This document shows positions 19,421 to 31,000 of a stretch of 64,000 bases of DNA, in pieces (position 1 is the first letter of the stretch; each line of letters starts with the position of its first letter). The notes beneath the pieces are model-generated. The model was not told the origin of the DNA. It saw only the letters and a program-made list of their open reading frames with translations, and searched no databases. Position numbers and translations under genes: made by a program. The DNA comes from Enoplolaimus lenunculus (Eukaryota > Nematoda > Enoplea > Enoplida > Thoracostomopsidae): the NCBI GenBank assembly GCA_030248215.1, contig JASANG010002092.1, positions 310,001 to 374,000 on the forward strand. Direction: 5' to 3'.

Positions 19421-21563
19421 CTAATACTAGCGGCAACCATTAGTATTTCTGCATGCCATGGATTGTGTATTTAGAAAATAAAGGTTCGCGCTCTACATAG
19501 CTTAACAGTTCTTGCAAGTTATATAAATTTCAATTCCAAAGAATGCTACAGCTTGCAGTGCCACTGTCTTGATGTGTTATAATCTTGTATAGCCCAGCAA
19601 ACAATTCAATTTCTTAGATGTATCTTTTACAGTTTTGCAAATGTTTGTAGCGTGGGCCGGACATGTCTTATGGTGTAAGCAAAACAGACAAGGCTGTGGG
19701 TAAGCATAAATAAGTCAATCTTCAGCTTATGCCGCCTGTGTTTATTACTGCGCAAGCTTTTGATGTGTCAACTATTTCATTAATAAGAAGTTGCTATTTG
19801 AACTTCTATAAGCTTCGACAATCTTAGATAAGTAACTGACTGAGTAACAACGACCAACGTTAACTAAAGTTAGAGTTTACGTCCAAAATTTTAGGATGTA
19901 TGCCAGCTGAATCGGACTCGCAGGGTGATGCAGACTTAGTGTAAGTTTTGTAGTATTAAAAAGTGCGATATGCTTGTACGAGATATTTTAACAAGTGAAA
20001 TTGCAAAGGGTTAGATGATTTAACTGCAAATATCTCCGGATGGTCGCCGTAGGTTTATTACGCATATTTTGTTACGTCTGCTATGTATCTACCAAGACGC
20101 TCGGTTGTTGTTGTATCATACTAATTTTCATATACCGCCGGCAATCAAAAATGAAAATAACCTTTGTGTTTGCTATCTATAATTTAAGCTCTGTCTATAT
20201 CTGTTTTAGCTCAAGTGTATGTTCCGACGAATACTAAGCAGAAAAACTGTTATTTGTAATTGTTTTTGCTATGTGCATTGACATGTTTTACGTGTTTGCA
20301 TTTTGGCTTGAGTTAAGTCAGTTCGTGTCGGGTGAATAACCTAACACAAAACAGAAGGACTGTGTGCGTGTAGGTTTATTTCTTCTATAACAACTTTACT
20401 TTTGTAGATTGTCCACAGTTTCAAGCCTGTGATGTCGTAATTGTTGTATATGCATCTTGATGAGCTACGCTATCTATTGAGGAAGTAATATTTTTATGGG
20501 GTTTACACTGTACTGTAACATAATTTTAAGACGAATATGACGGTCGCGTGTGCAATAGATCGACCTTTTGTCTACGGGATTAAAACTTGTGTGGGATATA
20601 TTTCTCAAAAATGCTATTTACAGATGGTGTTTGCGCAAATAATACATAGGATATCAGTATTAACTTAGTAGGCTATGTAGCAACGTGTTGAGCGGTGTGT
20701 TAGAGTTAGCATAATCGCATAACAATGTATAGTATTCAACAATGTATTACTCATATATTTGTTTGTGTTTGGAATTAAACAATATTTTGTATGGTTTTGA
20801 GCGCCAATAATAGCAAAGAGTTTAAATTTTTGTCATGTTAGAAGTAAAGTTAAATGTTGGCTTCAATAACCTTGCGCAATGTATCTGTCAAAGGCGTAAC
20901 AATAGTATAAGCATAATCCTAAGCATCCTGTAAACTAAGCCTAGTCCAAAGCCTAAGCAAAGACAATAAGTCTGAAGCTTAAGCTTACCTTATTGCATTC
21001 ACGCGCAAAACGGTACGCCCTTCAAAGTACAATAGACCAGTACTGCAGTCCTGTAGAAAACGGTGCGCCCTTCATAGTACTATTGGCCATAATCGTGGTA
21101 AAATTTAACAAAAAAGTATTGCAGGGACCCGTCAATAAGCGCAACACAACCTAAAGTACTATTTTTAGAAGCATTTTACATAAACATACTTAAATTGCCA
21201 ATCTCCTCGGAAGCTAAAAAAGCAGTGCCATTTGCGAATTTTCTAAAACATGATAACGTTATTTCACTTCTGAACAAAATGTTTTACAGCTTCTTCTAAT
21301 ACGCTTAAGTAGATCTGGGAGATATGAATAGATAATTTTCAAATTTTTTATACTTCTGTGCACTGTTAAAATAAATTGCATACTCTTTTTGCTAACTCTA
21401 GTTTTTTATGCCCTTTTTGTCAACCCGATGATTTTTCGCAGCTTATTTTAATAGCTAGCTATATTTTGACACTATTAAAATAGTATGTTAAAAAATAGCT
21501 AGGCATTAAAAAGAGAAAAGACAAGTTTTTACATCGCGTGTGCATTATTACCTGGACGATGCA
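19421..21563. other. Gene-poor stretch downstream of the transposase-like gene
   Basis: No gene assigned. 19895-19940 is flanked by an AG and a GTAAGT and may be a further exon (see findings). Short runs of cctaagc/aagcctaa occur near 20915-20985. A pair of 24-bp near-repeats (aaaacggt-cgcccttc) lies 50 bp apart at 21007 and 21057. The remainder is AT-rich. Confidence 0.5.
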
Positions 21564-21793
21564 TAAAGATACAGAAATTACGTGTAGTTTCTCGCTCGCT
21601 TCGCTCGCTATCCTGCTTTAATAGTGTGGTGTCAGATCTCTTCTGCGCACGTATCTGCACCAGGAGCGTGCCGGGAGGTGAGGCAGGGGGCCGGGGCTCC
21701 CCACAATCGGAACCAGTTAGTCTGTCATAATTTAGATATTTAGACTAAAGATACAGAAATTACGTGTAGTTTCTCGCTCGCTTCGCTCGCTAT
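21564..21793. repeat. 130-bp module, copy 2, bracketed by 48-bp direct repeats
   Basis: The module at 21619-21748 matches 2865-2994. It is flanked by a 48-bp direct repeat (21564-21611 and 21746-21793) that ends in the self-complementary ctcgctcgcttcgctcgct. Just left of this, about 21530-21565 is the reverse complement of the sequence that lies right of copy 1. The layout therefore suggests a composite or rearranged element. Confidence 0.7.
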
Positions 21794-22984
21794 TAACCCC
21801 TTCGCCCATGATTTTAGAAAGTACACGATAAAATTTAATATTGCATAAAAACGAGTTATAAAGAACCATATAAACATGAAAAAACACATAAACTTGTACA
21901 GATCAGCCACGCTCTAAAATATATTTTGTTGCCCATGAGCAACTTTATGAAGCAACCACAAAGATTGGGCTCCTAATTGCAACTCGCTAAAATGCACATT
22001 ATCGCTTGAAAATTTGATGAAACAACTGACGGTCAACAGCGGCATCATAATTTAAACTTGACAGAAGCTGAAATATTTACAAGAGGTTAATATTCAATTT
22101 TCGAAAAATTTTGCCTGTGGCGCTGTTTATAGAAACGCAAATCCTTGACCGGGAGTAGGTCCGGTTTGGTGATTTAGCGATTCAGTCTCGCCTAGCTACC
22201 CAGCCCGCAAAAAATTTAGGGAACCTCAAAGACGACTCTGAAGCCAATCTCCTATATCCCGCCAAAAAATTTAGATATGTCACTGCTGATGGGCTCTAAA
22301 GTTTACTTCTAAGGTGGAAATCCAAGGCACGGACCTGGCAGGATGCGGCCCCTCCAACCCAAATTTCTCGGAACAAAATAGTTTGTTTCTGATCATTCAT
22401 CGCGACCACACTGAAATCTATAAATTTGAAAAATGCCTACATCTATTATTCGATAAGTAATACAGAAATTTAGGTTATTCGCGGCCTCACCTCATCTAGT
22501 TTGCGTTTACATGTTTGTGCGCTCAGTTTTTGATTTGCATATGCATTATGCACGTAAAGTGTAACATTGGCAATTGTACATGTACAATAGGTAGACAGGT
22601 AAAAACAGAAATACTAAACATGAATAATTTAGAAGAGGAATTTTTGGAATGCATGCGGGCATAAGGCACCTACCTACATAGCATTCGGCTTGGAATTTTT
22701 AATTTAATAGCTAAGGTCAGTTTCAAAATTTTATCTTAAACAGAATACTAAAACATTCTGATTTTTTATAAAAAACTTACAAAGCTTTTTAACACGCAGT
22801 TGCGGAACGAGACAGTAGGTTTTTGAAACACTAAAAAGCTTCATAAATTGGGAATGGAAGATATGCCAATTATAGATGGGCAACGGATATCCGGATACAA
22901 AAATTATCCGGATATATTTATCCGAAAATAAACGTGTATATATCCGAATATCTGAAATGCTATTGTGTAAAAAATTTTGGAGTA
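21794..22984. other. Intergenic, no gene seen
   Basis: Mostly AT-rich. 22138-22380 is a GC-richer block of unknown origin. 22876-22950 carries repeated tatccgga motifs typical of decayed DNA-transposon ends elsewhere in this window (about 26930-27020, 31790-31850). Nothing coding. Confidence 0.45.
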
Positions 22985-23415
22985 CTGTATTGACCCGAAT
23001 AAGAGGGGGTCCCCATTTTGAGTCCGATGAGTCCGTATCCCTAATAAAAGTCCGTAAGAGGATAGAGTCCCTAAGCCCTAATTACAGTCCATAAATGTCA
23101 ATTAACCCTAATTGTAGAGCATAAATGACTCCAGGACCAAATAATTTGAATTCGAAACTTTAAAGCGTACTTAAATTATGAAATTACATTCCTAAGTATA
23201 ACCTTGTATTATCGCTCAAGCTATTGACACAAGACAAATAAACGTTTGATTCAACGGATAATTGCAGTAATACACCTCATATAAATCGGTAATGAAGAGC
23301 GGCGGAGCGTGAGTTAAAAATAAATAACTGTCCGTAACCGAATAACAAGGGGGGTACGTTCTGGAGAGGCCAAATAAATATCAGTCCCCCCTCCCTCTTA
23401 TTCGGGTCACTACAG
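22985..23415. mobile_element. MITE, GACCCGAATAAGAGGG family, copy 1
   Basis: The element is 431 bp and bounded by TA on both sides. Its terminal inverted repeats read CTGTATTGACCCGAATAAGA on the left and, inverted, CTGTAGTGACCCGAATAAGA on the right, each running on into a purine block. It has no ORF. A second copy lies inverted in bsx intron 1 (36099-36528). The TA target and the TIR style suggest a Tc1/mariner-pogo relative. Confidence 0.8.
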
Positions 23416-23616
23416 TAATTTGTATTGTTAATACACCATTAAAGTATATACATGGAGCTGACTAAAAGAAGTTCATGTAAGTATTGGAACCTCAGTTAAT
23501 ATATTGAACCGCATTCCTGCATAATTCCATAATAATTTAAAATTGTGATTTCTTCTCAAAACATGCAAAAATTAAAAAAACTTCAGTTTACTTGATATTT
23601 TTCGGAATAATGACTT

Positions 23617-24532
23617 CGTATTGTTGAATTATCGCAAAATTATCCCAGTGAAAAATTTGCATCGAATACGCACAGGTAATACTGAATTTATTACCATTGC
23701 AAGAAACTAAGCATATAAACAGTTTTGCTGTCGTATTGTTGAATTATCGCAAAATTAGCCCATTGAAAAATTTGCATCGATTACGCACAGGTAATACTGA
23801 ATTTATTACCATTGCAAGAAACTAAGCATATAAACAGTTTTGCTGTCGTATTGTTGAATTATCGCAAAATTAGCCCAGTGAAAAATTTGCATCGAATACG
23901 CACAGGTAATACTGAATTTATTACCATTGCAAGAAACTAAGCATATAAACAGTTTTGCTGTCGTATTGTTGAATTATCGCAAAATTAGCCCAGTGAAAAA
24001 TTTGCATCGAATACGCACAGGTAATACTGAATTTATTACCATTGCAAGAAACTAGGCATATAAACAGTTTTGCTGTCGTATTGTTGAATTATCGCAAAAT
24101 TAGCCCAGTGAAAAATTTGCATCGAATACGCACAGGTAATACTGAATTTATTACCATTGCAAGAAACTAAGCATGTAAACAGTTTTGCTGTCGTATTGTT
24201 GAATTATCGCAAAATTAGCCCAGTGAAAAATTTGCATCGAATACGCACAGGAATACTGAATTTATTACCATTGCAAGAAACTAAGCATATAAACAGTTTT
24301 GCTGTCGTATTGTTGAATTATCGCAAAATTAGCCCAGTGAAAAATTTGCATCGAATACGCACAGGAATACTGAATTTATTACCATTGCAAGAAACTAAGC
24401 ATATAAACAGTTTTGCTGTCGTATTGTTGAATTATCGCAAAATTAGCCCAGTGAAAAATTTGCATCGAATACGCACAGGAATACTGAATTTATTACCATT
24501 GCAAGAAACTAAGCATATAAACAGTTTTGCTG
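23617..24532. repeat. 115-bp satellite, eight tandem units
   Basis: Unit starts (gtattgttgaattatcgc) fall at 23618, 23733, 23848, 23963, 24078, 24193, 24307 and 24421. The first unit is the most diverged. Each of the first five carries the inverted repeat GGTAATA...TATTACC with a seven-base loop. The last three units have lost one base there (caggaatac) and are 114 bp, so a 38-residue peptide frame happens to run through them. I do not regard that frame as a gene. Confidence 0.95.
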
Positions 24533-25052
24533 ATTTTGTCAATCAGTTATACTGAAAAGTTGTTGATTGAGAAATGCGAGTTTTTTCAAATGGGTGATAG
24601 ATAATTTTTACAGTGAAAGTTTTGTGGAAGCCATGTGATTATAAAACATATGCAAAATGATATTCCAACCACGCTTTGGAATTCATGGACGTATATATAC
24701 ACGGTTCAAATTGAACAGTGATGAGATACTGAGCTATTCGGTTTCCTCGGTATCGACAAATTTGCAAGAGATTGTACTTACACAATGTGTGCCACAGCAA
24801 AACGGAGCACTTGCTTTCCGGTTGTTGGGCATCCAACCCTCTCCCCCATCACCCCCCCCCCCCCCAAACCCAAAACACAAAAAACCCCCCCCCCCCCACC
24901 ACGCTAAAGTGACATGATCAACAAACCTCAAAAACACAGAAAGCTACTTTAAGTGCCAGATTACTTTTCCGATCCTGTCGTTGCATTTTCGATTTTAAAA
25001 ACATAACATCGCATAGTCTGACAGCTAAAATGGCAATTTTTTGTATATATTA

Positions 25053-25305
25053 CACTGTAAATTCCAGTGAGTTGATTTCAACTCAGACCGAGTTGAATCA
25101 CTCAGTCTGACTTTAGGACTATCAGAACTCATAATTCTGAGTTGATATAGCTCATTCTGATTTAATTAATAAACTTTCCTGGAATCAAATCAATTCAGAG
25201 TCAGAATCAACTCAACTCGAAGTTAGTTAAAGTCTGCTGTTATTAACTCAGAAGTAACTAACTTTACGTCTGAGTTGATTAATGAACTCAGTGCAATTTA
25301 CAGCG
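25053..25305. mobile_element. MITE, GAGTTGA family, copy 1
   Basis: It is 253 bp, flanked by TA, with ends CACTGTAAATTCCAGTGAG and the inverse of CGCTGTAAATTGCACTGAG. The interior is packed with GAGTTGA/TCAACTC motifs, so it folds back on itself. No ORF. Confidence 0.8.
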
Positions 25306-25495
25306 TACTAAATGTACTTAGCAAGATATTCACTTGTTTATAGCGAAAAATTTCGAGTTTAATAAATAAAATTTGTATTGTTTTAGACGAAATTGTGACG
25401 TTAAGTATTTTGGATCTTCGCTTCCCGGATTTGTCGGAAATTTGCACAACACTTCGCGAACGTATTGGATTTTAAAATAAAGTTCTTTTACCGTT

Positions 25496-25747
25496 CACTG
25501 TAAATTCCAATGAGTTGATTAATCATTTCAGCTAACGAGTTGGTTGTTTCTGAATTAATATCAGTAAACATTAACTCACTCTGAGTTGAGTTGATTCTCA
25601 TTCTGAGTTAAGTTGACTTCAGGTTAGTTGATTAAATAACTCAAAATGAATTGAATCAACACAAAATTCTGAGTTCTGATAGTCCTAACTCAGACTGAGT
25701 GATTGAACTCATTCTGACTTAAAATGAACTCACTGAAATTTACAGTG
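25496..25747. mobile_element. MITE, GAGTTGA family, copy 2
   Basis: It is 252 bp, with ends CACTGTAAATTCCAATGAG and its inverse CACTGTAAATTTCAGTGAG. It lies only 190 bp from copy 1 and shares its internal motifs. TIRs are clear; the flanking duplication is not. Confidence 0.8.
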
Positions 25748-28076
25748 ATTGCGCCCGAAATTGTGGCTTGAAATTTATTAAATTCAGATGAAAGCATAAA
25801 ATATTGATGCAGAAAAATTCAAGTTTAGTTTTACACTTTTATAATTTTAAACCTACATGTATAACCTATAATTTTAATTGGCTTTCGCGGTAAATTTTTG
25901 GTCATTCCAACCAACTCGACGAATCGCATGAGGGTTCTTCGGGCAATCACATGGAAGCCATGCTAACCTATTTGCGAAACAAGTTTTATTTGCATTAAAT
26001 ATACGCAGTTTGCCAATTCAATATATTGTTTGAACAGGTTTTAGCATTGTAAATGTTCAGGTATTTCATAATTCTGCGTGGAACTATTTTGGATCAATTA
26101 TTGTTTTTCTTAAAAATTAAGGTAAGGAAATAATAATTATTTAATTCAGCCAATTTCGTTCTGGTTGAATATAATAATGAAAGAAAATTCAGATCTAAAA
26201 CAAAAAATTAACAAGGGTAGCAACCAGAGGTCTGCCTCTAGCCTCACGCAAAAATCGATTAAATACCAATTTCTGACAATACTTAACATTTACAGTTATA
26301 CCTCAACTTTGTCTCACTTTTGGCACTGGCAAAATTTGTGGATCTCCGGCTCCGGCATTGGATTTTTCTACCTCCTGTTACATCCTGACCTGTGACAAAG
26401 ATGCATAACTAAAAAACCACTATTGGCATTTTGCCATTAGGAGCGTAAAACTACCAAATTTTATTGCAAACTATTTTTCTATACTAACCAACATTATTTT
26501 CTTTTCGCAATTACTGCGTTAAAGTTAAAGCGGTGTCGTCTTCAGCAAAAAAAACGGAAAAAATAACATTTATTATGGCTGTTATTGCACAACATTGACA
26601 CAATATGAACGATGCACAAAATTCAGGATAACAAAATCCATAACTCATTATTATTAATATACAACAATTGTAAAGCTACGGTGTGTCATTTTACCTAAAA
26701 ACCAAACACAATTGTGTGCTATTGCATACCGTCCTTTATACCGTACCTATTTAAATCCAAAATTAAGCTTAAAACTGCATTAGCCTTCAAAAGATTTCTC
26801 CCTGTTTCAATTCTAAAAAAAATTTTTTTCTCGTATGCTTTAATAATTACAACAGAAAAATTTCTCACACATTTGTGTTTCAGCAGGTTTTACTGGTCTT
26901 TCAAATTATAGATACAAATAAACCACGAAAACGACACTATCGATCACGGTTGGGCACCGGAAAAACCAGCGAGAAAAACAGTTTTTTTTTCCGGTTTTTT
27001 AAAATTGGGGTGGACGGAAAAAACGGGAAAAAAGTTTTTTTAAAATATATAAATTTTAGCAAATTGCGTGCCAATGACGAAACGGAGCAGAAACTTGTAA
27101 AAAACGTTGTTGTGTTCACTGTAGCTGCGATAGAGTTGTATTGGAAGCAAAAACAATTTCTACGTTCTCAGCTGAGGCTTATAGTTTTACTCACGATGTT
27201 TTTACTGATGCATCCTAGCTCATGAATCTAATAATGATAGCTGCAAATATTATAGATTTCAATTTTGTATATTTTGCTTGATGTAAGATTGCCAGCTGTG
27301 TAACGCGTTAAGTTTTGAATTAAATTTTTGATTAAATTCATGTAACAATGAAACTACAAAGGCTGTTTTTAGAGACAAATCTGACACTTCGTGTTGTTTA
27401 AATTCAATTAATCTGGAACAAACTTACTTTGCTATGTGTGTCAAAAGCTTTAGTTCCAATTCGTTTTAGTTTCCTAATATCTCAATCAACTGTAGCTAGG
27501 ATCTGGAACGTTCAACAGAGTTGAAAACCGAAATTTTTGATTAATTTTTTGAGTATACGCCTGCTAAAATGTGTTTGGCTTCTCGCTCGTGTCGCTCAAG
27601 AGGTTTTTCTATATTACATATGCCGCTACCTCCCCATCAGAAATTTCGGGATCATTGCTGCATTCCGTTTTGATGTCAACAGTATATATACTAATAGCAG
27701 CAAAATCATTGACCCATTATACAATATATGCTGTTACTACTTTAGCCGTTGAAACAATTGTTTTCAAATTTGTATTCGCTGCTAAGTACCGATCCTCCAT
27801 AGAACTGGTTCCGCTCAGAACAAAATACGGTTCTGTTCTGTTTAAAATGATTGCACAGGTTTCCAAAATTAAAATCAGTGGTAAATGACTTTAAGTACCA
27901 TTTACCAACTGCATAAGCTCGGTTTCGACTTAAAACAGTCGGTTTTCATTCTGTTAGACATATCTCCACAGGTTTCCAAAATTGAATTTGGCTTCACTTC
28001 AAGCCCCACTAAACATTATGCTCGATCCATGCTGAAAAAAGGCGTTTTCAAGTCCGTTTAGTATGGTTATTGCAAC

Positions 28077-31000
28077 TTAATCATCGCACGGAGAACACGG
28101 AGAACAACAAATTTGGTGTGATACTGGCGGCGCGTCTGAGTCTGCATCATCTTCCATATCGGAATCCATCGTGCCAAATTCAACCCCACTCGCTCCTGAA
28201 CTGCTGATGCATCCTGCGCCTGATTTGTGTTGCTTTTTCAACATCTTTTTGTGCTTCATTCGACGATTTTGAAACCATGTTTTCACCTGAAAATATATTC
28301 ACAGTGAATTTTCAAAAATATATTCACAGTGAATTTTCAAAAATATATTCACAGTGAATTTTCAAAGATATATTCACAGTGAATTTTTAAAAATATATTC
28401 ACAGTGAATTTTCAAAAATATATTCACAGTGAATTTTCAAAAATATATTCACAGTAAATTTTCAAAAATATATTCACAGTGAATTTTCAAAAATATATTC
28501 ACAGTGAGTTTTCCCTGAAAATATGTTCACAGTGAATCTACAATTCGTCGCACGACAAGTGGTTGCCAAACAGCGTCCTTGAACCTATCGATAAATATAA
28601 GCATAATCCTAAGCCTATACCTAAGCCTAACCGTAATGATGGGCGACGAATTGTCGAGTTGATAAAATTTCGGATTACAAGTTGTCGAGCGACGAGTTGT
28701 CGGGCGACATAAATGGCAATGAAAACAGAACAGTTACTTAATTTTGATTCAGGAAAATAGGAGAATAGCGTTTTTGAGTGCTTGTCGAAAATTAAAAACT
28801 AATGAAAGTTACATTTTCTTTAAAAATTCAAAGCCATAACTTGACTTCAATTAAAGGCTAACTGATTGTATTAATAACTGCGACAAAACTATCCGTTTTA
28901 AGCTTTTCATGCTAGTAGCTGGTTCAGTGTGAGCTCATGGGGATTAGCACCCACTTTCTTATGATCGTTTCATCTGTATCTCTGCTTTGAATAACATTCA
29001 TAGTTTCAATTTAGAATAATTCGCGTCTCCAGTATTTAAATATTCTGAATCGGCCTTTGCATGCTATTTTTTATTTTTCTTTTTCTTAATTTTTTTGTAT
29101 TTAAAACTTTGGGATAGCAAAGACTTTTTTAATACAACGGTCTTTTAATGCAGCTTGAATTGAAATAGCTTTTGAAACTTATAACAACAAGAGTCGCCGA
29201 CCGAGGACAGTGACAATAAATTTAAAACAATCGCAATACGTTATTACTTGCGTCTCAGACAAATTCAACGCCGCTGCTAGCTCGATGCGTTCCGGTGTTG
29301 ACAAATACTTTTGACATTCGAATCGTTTTTCAAGTCCCTGCAATTGATGATCAGAAAATACCGTTCGCGCTTTTCGCCGTCGATACGATTTACTAGCGGC
29401 TGCAGCAGCAGCAGCAACAGCGGCAGCACTTCCTGCTGCCATAATGTTGCAAAACATTGCGTTTCCTCTGTTGCTGTTGTTAATGCTGTTGTTGTTGCTA
29501 CTGCTTGCAGTTGTTACATGGTCGACACCACCGAACATAGTATTAATATTGCTATTATGCGCTGTTCCGGATGATGGCGTACCTTGGCCGCTAGGAGATG
29601 AAGTCCATATTCGGTGATTGTTGATGGGTAGACCTAAAGATTTTTGAGTTCATGCTTTAACGCTAAATACAAAGACATACAGCCAAAAGAAACTGACGGA
29701 TGCAAGGGGTGCCACCACGACCTAAGCCCCCTTATTATGGAGCGCGCTGTATATACTAATCAACATGTTGCAAAATTTGCTACACTGTAGCTTTAAGTGC
29801 ATAACGCTTGCCAGTAATCAGAGTTTCACGTTAATATTTTTACTAAAATCTATTCTGTATGAAAAAAGACTATCACCATATATACTGACTGATCATTCAT
29901 TTGCAATTATGCGCTTTTCTTCTGCTTTGCACATATTATGCTCTGAAATGCTGGAACGCTGATCAAAATGTGGGGTGTTTCATCTTTAATTATATAGATA
30001 TTATATAATCATGTATATATACATCAAATATAGTGTTTCTCAAAAATGCAGTTAGGCTGTTTTGAAAGAATTAAAATTTAAAAATAATATGAAAGATTAA
30101 AAAAGTTTCTTGAAATAGAAAGCAGCATTTTTGGCAAAAATAAACAATAAAGCAAAACTAGTAATTGTTTGGTATGTTTTTGCCGCAGAATAATTTCTTA
30201 CATCTTAATATATATTTAGCAATGCATTTTGGAAGGATGTTGATACCGATCTGCTAATCTAATCAGCAGTTAATAATTGTGTTTCCTAAGGACGCAATCT
30301 ATTTATTAAAAAATTTTCCGGACAGGTTAAACTTAAACGTTCGTAGGTTCTTATAGTGCTTCCCACTCGCAGTGAAACTGAAGCGTGCTCTGCAGGCGCT
30401 GTCTTGCACATTAAATTGTGTCAACGTTGCCGCTACTTTTCGGAAACCGTTCAGAATAAGATTTGTATCACAATTCTTGGCCCTCAGCTCGCCGACCGAC
30501 TACTTGTAGCCCGACGTCTCGTCGACCCCGACAACGTGTAGATCAGACAACGCTTCTCCTACCAGTAAGCACAAAACCTCGACCCGATAACTTCTCTATT
30601 GGCTTTTAGGTTTAGGTTAGCCGGATCGACTAATTTTTACGAGATGTCGGGGCGACGAGATGTCGGGGTAACAAGCTGTTGGGTGAGAAATTGTCGTGCA
30701 TTGATTCATATTGAGAGTTACGCCAAATGGGATTGTATGAACTGGGCAGAAAAACGATCATCCTCCAGTTCAGCACACAAACCCTGGCCAAATGAGCAAT
30801 ATTGGTCCGCAATAGGCTGCACAAAGACAGAACAGAACTGTAGATTGTTCTCGCGTGGCATTGCAATCATTTCATATCAAACAAGAAAAGCGTTTGTGAT
30901 GTGGCTATTTATAATTAGTACGTTTAATTTAATGGTTTGAAAATTTGAGGCATCAAAAAACAAATATGACGGAAATTTTATTGTCACCGCCCTCGTGCGG

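Larger units (their letters stand above)
24533..28076. other. Intergenic, transposon scraps
   Basis: Two MITE copies (listed separately) lie here. 24838-24900 is a C/A low-complexity run. 26938-27045 has repeated ccggttttt/ggaaaaa motifs like hAT-type ends. At 27830-27870 and 27970-27985 a cacaggtttccaaaatt motif recurs. No gene is supported. Confidence 0.5.

Noticed and set aside
24157-24555. Open frame with a 38-residue repeating peptide
   Set aside because: It arises only because satellite units of 114 bp keep frame. It stops at the end of the array, with no start context or domain.
24657-24937. Proline- or glycine-rich frames on both strands
   Set aside because: They come from a C/A low-complexity run and its complement; no domain or conservation is visible.
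28289-28537. Regularly spaced short repeats resembling a CRISPR array
   Set aside because: Units are directly adjacent with no unique spacers, and the context is a eukaryotic intron; it is a minisatellite.
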